This document shows positions 58,409-64,000 of a DNA stretch of 64,000 bases, piece after piece; position 1 is the stretch's first letter; each line of letters opens with the position of its first letter. A program made the position numbers and the translations under genes. This stretch comes from Cladopsammia gracilis (taxonomy: Eukaryota; Cnidaria; Anthozoa; Scleractinia; Dendrophylliidae): assembly GCA_022457155.1 (NCBI GenBank), contig JAJGOT010000034.1:372001-436000 (forward strand), in the 5' to 3' direction. The notes beneath the pieces are model-generated. The model ran no database searches, was not told where the DNA came from, and was given only the letters and a program-made list of their open reading frames with translations.

Positions 58409-58486
58409 CATGTCACGCAGTGCTTTAGAAGCGTTGTGTGACGAACTAAATAATAGCTGGAAAGAAGACCTGGAATTCAACATTGT
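58409..58486 (+). other. Candidate first exon or 3' UTR ORF
   Basis: ATG at 58409 reads MSRSALEALCDELNNSWKED then LEFNI, and ATT|GTAGGT could be a donor at 58486. Composition looks protein-like. It lies upstream of the poly(A) signals at 58743, so it may merely be within Roquin's 3' UTR. No following exon is found in the window. Confidence 0.25.
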
Positions 58487-58742
58487 AGGTGAAATATTTA
58501 TATCTCTTCAACTGACCGAAGGGCAAGGCATTCATTTATTCCTTCAAGGATCATTAAATAATCTTTTTACTAACGTGGTGTCCATAGATTTTATATATTG
58601 TGAAGAAAAAAATTGTTGTGATTTGATTTGTTGACAATTTATCGTGTCGTATTAAAGAATGGATGTGTTTCGTCTTTTTAGATAGAATAAGAATTTTAAA
58701 TGAACGAGGCGACGTTTGTGAAAGAATCGTAGAGTCGTCTAC

Positions 58743-58753
58743 AATAAAATAAA
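58743..58753 (+). terminator. Probable Roquin poly(A) signal
   Basis: AATAAAATAAA, two overlapping canonical hexamers, followed by a T/G-rich stretch (GTTGTCAAGTTATATTTTTG). First canonical signal after the stop codon. Confidence 0.55.
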
Positions 58754-60025
58754 GTTGTCAAGTTATATTTTTGGCTAGGTCAGCGATAAAATCTAACAAT
58801 GTTCTGTTGTCTTCATAAAATTATGGTGATTCAGTCAAGTAATACATTGCGTTTTTAAACTTTTTCATAAGGTTGTCCAAATTTTGGCTTTGCTTTTTTA
58901 TTATTTTTTCGTCGTTGTTACATGTACGTGCTATTTCAGTGTAAATGTGCTTATTGATAGTTATTGTTATTGTCTTTTTTAGGCGTTGTGGAAATGTGTT
59001 TTGCGGGTAGTTTCTTGGTGTTGCGGATGGTGTGATCACCAAATGACGTAAAACAAAAGATCCAAAAGACACTGAACAATACCCACACCACAACACAAAA
59101 GCTAACCAACAATGGCTTCCGCAACACCAAGAAACACCCGTTTTGCGGCTATAGTCCGTATTTATACTTTGTAGTTATTTTTGGGGGTTTTGTTTGTTGA
59201 ATATAGTTTTGCTTGGAGTCAGTGTTTAGGGCTTTTATAAATAATTTACAAAACAAGTTAATTTGTACTTAGGATATAAAAACACCTCTGTGGAAATGAC
59301 TAAATATTTTATAGCTATACGGGAAATTCCGTTGGTTTGTCCCGGCATTTCAGACCAGAATCGTTTTCTGTTTGAAAATCTGTGACTCGAGATGCTCAAA
59401 TGCGTGTTCATATTTCATCTTCAGCAGTTTTAAAATTTTAATATTTAACAAAATACCTTTAACAAAAATTGTTCCGCTTTATGCCGTATGTGTGGAGTGG
59501 AGGGGTGTTCAATTCTAACAGGCGATTTATAGGCGTTATTTAGCCGACTTAACATTGCTTAAGAGAATTATGTAAAATATTACAATGCTATAGAGGAAAA
59601 TAAATAGGTCTAGACAAATTTGGGCGCCAAAACTCATTTGGCGCGACCCGTGGTTTCGTCTACGGCATTCCATATACTTGCCGACTCATCATTGCTTTAC
59701 GGCATGTGACTTGAATTTGTTCGCAGGGAGGAGTGGGTCGTTGTGTTGCTCGACAAATACGTTCGCGGATGTCTTGAAGCTTGCGAATAAATGAAAGTCA
59801 AACCGTCTTGAAGCAACGCATTTGTTGCAAAGTTATATCCTTGATTCAAGCGCGTTAGTAAAGGAAAAAAAATACTGGAAATAGCACATTGAAAAAAAAA
59901 ATTGTTAACTCACGTTGTCATATTAGTATATTTTATTGTACAATAATTTGTATCTTTTAACTCAGTAAGAGGCTAATAAAATGGTGAGGATGTGAGTATG
60001 GCTGTCTTCTTGTGTTTGACAGTTA

Positions 60026-60685
60026 CAGCCAAACCTCTTTAATACATACACTAAAATGACAGACTCAAGTGTCCGCATTGTAGAGGTGTCCTTAAGGAGA
60101 GGTGTCCGTATTATACAGGTGTCCGCATTATAGAGGTGTCCGTGTTATAGAGGTGTCCGTATTATAGAGGTGTCCACATTATAGAGATGTCCACATTATA
60201 GAGGTGTCTGCATTATAGAGGTGTCCACATTACAGAGGTGTCCGCATTATAGAGGTGAACGTATTATAGAGGTGTCCGCATTATAGAGGTGTCCGCATTA
60301 TAGAGGTGTCCGTATTACAGAGGTGTACGTATTATAGAGGTGTCCGTATTATAGAGGTGTGCGTATTATAGAGGTGTCCGTGTTATAGAGGTGTCTGCAT
60401 TATAGAGGTGTCCGCATTATAGAGGTGTCCGTATTATAGAGGTGTCCGTATTACAGAGGTGTCCGTATTATAGGGGTGTCCGTATTATAGAGGTGTCCGC
60501 ATTATAGAGGTGTCCGTATTATAGAGGTGTCCGTATTACAAAAGTGTCCGTATTATAGAGGTGTCCGTATTATAGAGGTGTCCGTATTATAGAGGTGTCC
60601 GTATTATAGAGGTGTCCGCATTATAGAGGTGTCCGTATTATAGAGGTGTGCGTATTATAGGTGTCCGTAAGGAGAGGTTCGACTG
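60026..60685. mobile_element. 660-bp pogo/Tigger-like element filled with 17-bp minisatellite
   Basis: TA at 60024-60025, then CAGCCAAACCTCTTTAATAC. The right end is CCGTAAGGAGAGGTTCGACTG, then TA. Between them are about 36 tandem copies of GTCCG(C/T)ATTATAGAGGT (17 bp), with single-base variants scattered among neighbours. No transposase. Confidence 0.88.
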
Positions 60686-61400
60686 TACTACATTCCCTCA
60701 AGTGAATAAACCACTTGAACTGTAGAGAATAAACTGCACTTGGCGGTGAAACTGGAGTACTTTTTCATTCAAGGAGGGGGGGGATCTTTTGGTCTTATTG
60801 GATCGCTATTCCTCAAATTAACATTAAACACCATTATTTTTAGCTAAAGGATGCTTTTCTGGCTAAAAATAAAATAATAAAACAGGAATTGCGAATGAAA
60901 AATACCAACATTTGACATGCAGCGGTTACGGCCCAACCCTTCAATTGCGAGCGATATTGTCGCGTCTCTAACAGACCCCGGGCGTTCCTCCGACGACATT
61001 CTACTTTGTTCCCGGGTCTATTCGATATTTGATCTATTCAAAATGGCGTCTCGCCTGGTTTTCAACAGCGACTCGAGCAACCTTCAAATTATAAACAACA
61101 ATTTAGATCCAAGCGCAAACAAAGTGGAAGAAGAGGAGCATCATAAAGATAGGAATACATGCATTCGCTGATTCTGATTTTCATTAGCAGCCGTGATATA
61201 GGAGCAAGGAAAAGAACGGAGAAGGCCATGGAAATGGGGCTAACAGTGGTGGAACCAGATTCCATGTAAGGGAGGGGAGGGGAGTGAAATTGTTAGAGGC
61301 GATGTCCGTTCTATCAATTTCTTGTTGTAATGGAAGTTGCAAACAAAAGAATTAAAAGGCTATAAACAATACCCACACATTAACACAATTGCTAACTAGC
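60686..61400. other. Intergenic, nothing firm
   Basis: A plus-strand frame with ATG at about 61044 (MASRLVFNSDSSNLQIINNN) ends at 61171. Its composition is protein-like, but no donor precedes the stop and no further exon is seen. Not claimed as a gene. Confidence 0.25.
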
Positions 61401-61404
61401 AATA

Positions 61405-61800
61405 GTTAAAAACAACAACAACAACAACAAAACTTTATTAATAAGCAAATAAAATTACAAAAGTATTGCCCGCAGCTAGCAAGGCTATTCGAGGCGGGAC
61501 AATGCATACAAAATATAAGAAATAAAGACTAAAGCTATCAACTAAGGAAAGTGAAAGTTTACGAATAAATGAAATAAAAATCGTAAATATGGATGAGGAC
61601 TAGATAACAGATTAAAGGGAAAAAAGAATTAAAGAAATAAACTGTGAAAGTAGAAACTCATGAGCAAGAATTTAGTTTTGGAGATTTTTGGCTAATTTTA
61701 CCTTTTTAATTAAGGTGGGCGTATCAATATAGTCATCTTCTGAATTCAGAATATCAAAAAGTAATTTGCTGAGTGTGTGATCAAAGGAACCAGACTCATA
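61405..61800 (-). mobile_element. LINE 3' end fragment, minus strand
   Basis: (AAC)n at 61405-61430 read on the minus strand is a (GTT)n tail preceded by TTATTAATAAAGTTTT and GTCCCGCCTCGAATAGCCTT. This is typical of a LINE 3' end with a simple tail. The upstream body is AT-rich and uninformative. Confidence 0.5.
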
Positions 61801-61805
61801 CCCAG

Positions 61806-61933
61806 TACCCAGTCGCTATTAATTTGTTTTGGGGGCGAGAGAAGACTGGATACTAGGGTGAATTGAGACGCGCGGGGTGTCATGGGAATCCAATCTTCTC
61901 TCGCCACAAAAACAAATTAATAGCGACTGGGTA
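61806..61933. mobile_element. 128-bp inverted-repeat element
   Basis: TACCCAGTCGCTATTAATTT mirrored by AAATTAATAGCGACTGGGTA. CGAGAGAAGACTGGAT pairs with ATCCAATCTTCTCTCG. Confidence 0.88.
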
Positions 61934-62005
61934 CGAGTTTGCAAAGGAATCTGAGTTGTTCAAGGACAGTCTGAACCCAGAATGGATTTGGAGTGAAGAA
62001 CTGTA

Positions 62006-62320
62006 AGGCTGATTCACACAAGCGACGTACGCAACGCAATCGTCAGTGCATGCAAACACACGTGAACTACCATAACGCAAACGCAAGCACATGCGCCGAC
62101 GCAAGAAATGGAAAATTTTCCATTTCCTTGCGCTAGCGTTTTCATTTTACATGTGTAAACCGGGGAAACACAAACGCATAGTGAAAAAATTGTCGTTCCA
62201 TGCCTCCACGGTTGAAGCTGAAACCAAGATGGCGGACGACGCCATCTTAGGATGCTCAAATGCGCGTGCGTATCCGTACTGTGCTTGCGTTTGCGTTTGC
62301 GTCGTCGTGTGAACCAGGCG
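62006..62320. mobile_element. ~315-bp inverted-repeat element
   Basis: AGGCTGATTCACACAAGCGACG is mirrored imperfectly by CGTCGTCGTGTGAACCAGGCG. The interior is full of GCAAACGCAAGCAC and reverse words, with a central palindrome GGAAAATTTTCC. Confidence 0.75.
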
Positions 62321-62639
62321 TAGCCATTATAATGGTTGCAATACGTGGCTTTTGCTACAGATTTCATCAATCTTATTCTTTCGTTTCCTCTTAAATTTAT
62401 TATTTGCGTTAGAGATTTCTTCTAAAAGAATCTGACAGGCACGCGGCATCGTTTTTTTTTTCTCTTTCGGCTGTCAACTGCGCTGTTTGATGTTTTTGTC
62501 TCAGACTGTGCTAGAATTAAAATTGAGCATCTCGATCACTTCAAACACGAAATGCTCTTAGAATAGCAAGAACAAGATACCAAGTACATTCTTGTGGAAA
62601 GAATAAACCATAATCAGTTTTTTAGCAAATTTTCTAAAA

Positions 62640-62840
62640 CATATTGAGCAAACTTGAAAAATTGGCCAATTTTTTCAAGTTGCAATCCATTTCCATCCTA
62701 GTCATCTGTAGTCAAAGACACTGATTAATAGTTTCATTATACTCATAAACTCGGACCATTATTTTTGCGTTTCCATTGATAAAAAAATGTCTTTTAGCTT
62801 TTGAAAATAATACTAAAAATTGTGGTATAGCCCCTTTAAA
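62640..62840 (-). mobile_element. Dispersed element with GGATTGCAACTTG block
   Basis: TTTTTCAAGTTGCAATCCAT and ..TAGCTTTTGAAAATAATACT correspond on the other strand to 48736-49120. It shows as a local hairpin TTGAAAAATTGGCCAATTTTTTCAA at 62654-62678. Confidence 0.65.
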
Positions 62841-63019
62841 CAAGATCGATCTGTTCAACTAGCTTTGACCAATTAATTGAATTAATCCTAAGTCGTAGTA
62901 AACGTTAATTAAGAACTAAATTATGCTCAGAAGAATTATGTACCCGGGAATAAAAGGGGACAGTGACCCGGCATATATTTTGCGTTTTCATGAGTATGGA
63001 CCTGATCTTTAAGCTTGCT

Positions 63020-63288
63020 TTAGAGCAGTTTTCAATTAAGTGTCAAAAGTAATTACACAATAACTTTGGTTTTTCATTGCTACGCTTTGTGATTGGCTAA
63101 AAAGTCTCGCGCCACTTTCTCGACCAATCAGAAGTAAAACTAAAACCAATCGTGACTTGCTCGAACGCGTTTTCCCGCGCTTGGCGCCGCCATGTAATTG
63201 CTTCGAGCTCCGATTGGTTCATTGGATTGTTTATGACTGCTGTGATTGGTCAGAGTAATTACTTTGGTTTTGGTTTTAAAAAGTGATG
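63020..63288. mobile_element. 287-bp family MITE, reverse copy
   Basis: TTAGAGCAGTTTTCAATTAA at the left. The interior runs in the opposite direction to 51282-51568: CGCGTTTTCCCGCGCTTGGC, GATTGGTTCATTGGATTG. The right end is worn. Confidence 0.82.
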
Positions 63289-63725
63289 AAAGCAAAGAAA
63301 TATAAGCTAAAGATACAAAGAGACGGCTAAAAAGTTGGGGACAAGGGGGTCAAACCCTCCCCCCCCCCGGTTCTCCTGGACTCCCGCCCGCCTGCCCCCC
63401 CCCCCCCCCCACTAAAAAGCTCAGTTTCACAAGAATGCCAATTTTGATTCCTCGATCGCCTGTGTTACGAAACTGTAATCCACTTTCATCTTTTTTTCCA
63501 AACTGCCTATTCTTGTTTTGCGTTGATGAATCTTCAGTTTTATTCAATTTAGCTGGGGTGTTTGACATTATAACATGGAAATTCCAATATTTCTATATCT
63601 TGACGAGGCACTCTCCCGATGTCCCTAGGGTCATTTACTAAGTAGTCTCTAACCTCGTCACCAGGGCCTTCTCCGCCATCAAAATGGCGGCCATGGCGGG
63701 GCGGGCGTAGAAACCCCTGGCAAAA
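63289..63725. other. Intergenic with C-runs
   Basis: C-runs at about 63357-63368 and 63395-63411. ATCAAAATGGCGGCCATGGC near 63678. No gene. Confidence 0.5.
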
Positions 63726-64000
63726 TGGTGGTGACTAGAATGGATACTCCAAAATCAGGTTGGACACCTTATTGAGACTTATATAACGGAGTAACTGGTT
63801 AGCTTTCAGTTGAGGTTAGGGCAGCAGTTTATATAGTTAAATTTAGGACTAAGCAACCCGAGAAGTTAGGTGGTACAGTGGTACGGTAGGCTATGTAAGC
63901 CTAAGCCTAGCTGAGGTCACAGGTTCAATCCTGAGTGGGGATTTTAGATTTTCTTTTTTACACTTAAAAATTTATTGAAAATAAATTCTAAGTGTCGACA
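63726..64000. mobile_element. Second MULE-type element, inverted, cut by window end
   Basis: Starts GGTGGTGACTAGAATGGATA and continues as the reverse complement of the right part of 20171-21354: AACGGAGTAACTGGTTAGCT, CTAAGCAACCCGAGAAG. A tRNA-like stretch follows, GGTGGTACAGTGGTACGG with GGTTCAATCC as B box. It lacks the 810-bp nested insertion. The other end is outside the window. Confidence 0.82.

Larger units (their letters stand above)
57508..60025. other. Roquin 3' UTR and downstream flank
   Basis: No AATAAA occurs before 58740, so the 3' UTR is probably about 1.2 kb and ends near 58760. It includes a GC-rich hairpin element at 57833-57911 and a candidate short frame at 58409. Beyond 58760 no gene is recognised. 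Confidence 0.5.

Noticed and set aside
57508..58740. Roquin-type constitutive decay stem-loop in Roquin's own 3' UTR
   Set aside because: I looked for TTCYRYGAA-like loops with pairing flanks and found none convincing by eye.
60917..61171. 84-codon frame as a gene
   Set aside because: Composition is plausible, but it has no donor before the stop, no neighbouring exons and no recognised family.

Overview
The window is animal nuclear DNA: AT-rich, intron-rich, with both recognisable genes split by GT-AG introns and a very dense load of short inverted-repeat transposons (MITEs), SINEs and minisatellites. The repeat types and the cnidarian-like decayed SAP/SWIM and Penelope-type fragments suggest an anthozoan, probably a stony coral. 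That placement is inference; no species can be named.

Layout. 1-751: a 17-bp minisatellite ending in a pogo/Tigger-like terminus. 938-17314 (+): the last 13 exons (334 codons) of ZER1, substrate receptor of a CUL2 ubiquitin ligase; its 5' part lies outside the window. Its introns hold a 1.7-kb foldback element, MITEs, SINEs, a LINE tail and a decayed SAP/SWIM transposon-type gene on the opposite strand. 17315-44329: about 27 kb with no convincing gene but many mobile elements: a MULE-type element with a 10-bp target duplication and another element nested in it, a 158-bp tandem triplication, a 1.5-kb terminal-inverted-repeat element carrying a broken retroelement ORF, and a run of four hairpin MITEs. 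44393-57507 (+): a complete Roquin (RC3H1/RC3H2) coding region in 15 exons, about 1,106 codons, with RING, ROQ and CCCH domains; almost every long intron carries a foldback element. 57508-64000: Roquin 3' region, then a pogo-type element packed with about 36 copies of a 17-bp unit, further hairpin elements, and a second, inverted copy of the MULE-type element cut by the window edge.

The two genes share a strand but form no functional unit beyond both being ubiquitin-ligase components: ZER1 in N-terminal degron recognition, Roquin in mRNA decay. The most notable signals are structural: two related 17-bp minisatellites grown from the subterminal repeat of one transposon family; a nested insertion whose empty site is in the same window; intron-filling foldbacks in Roquin; and a possible tandem splice donor and upstream ORF in Roquin.
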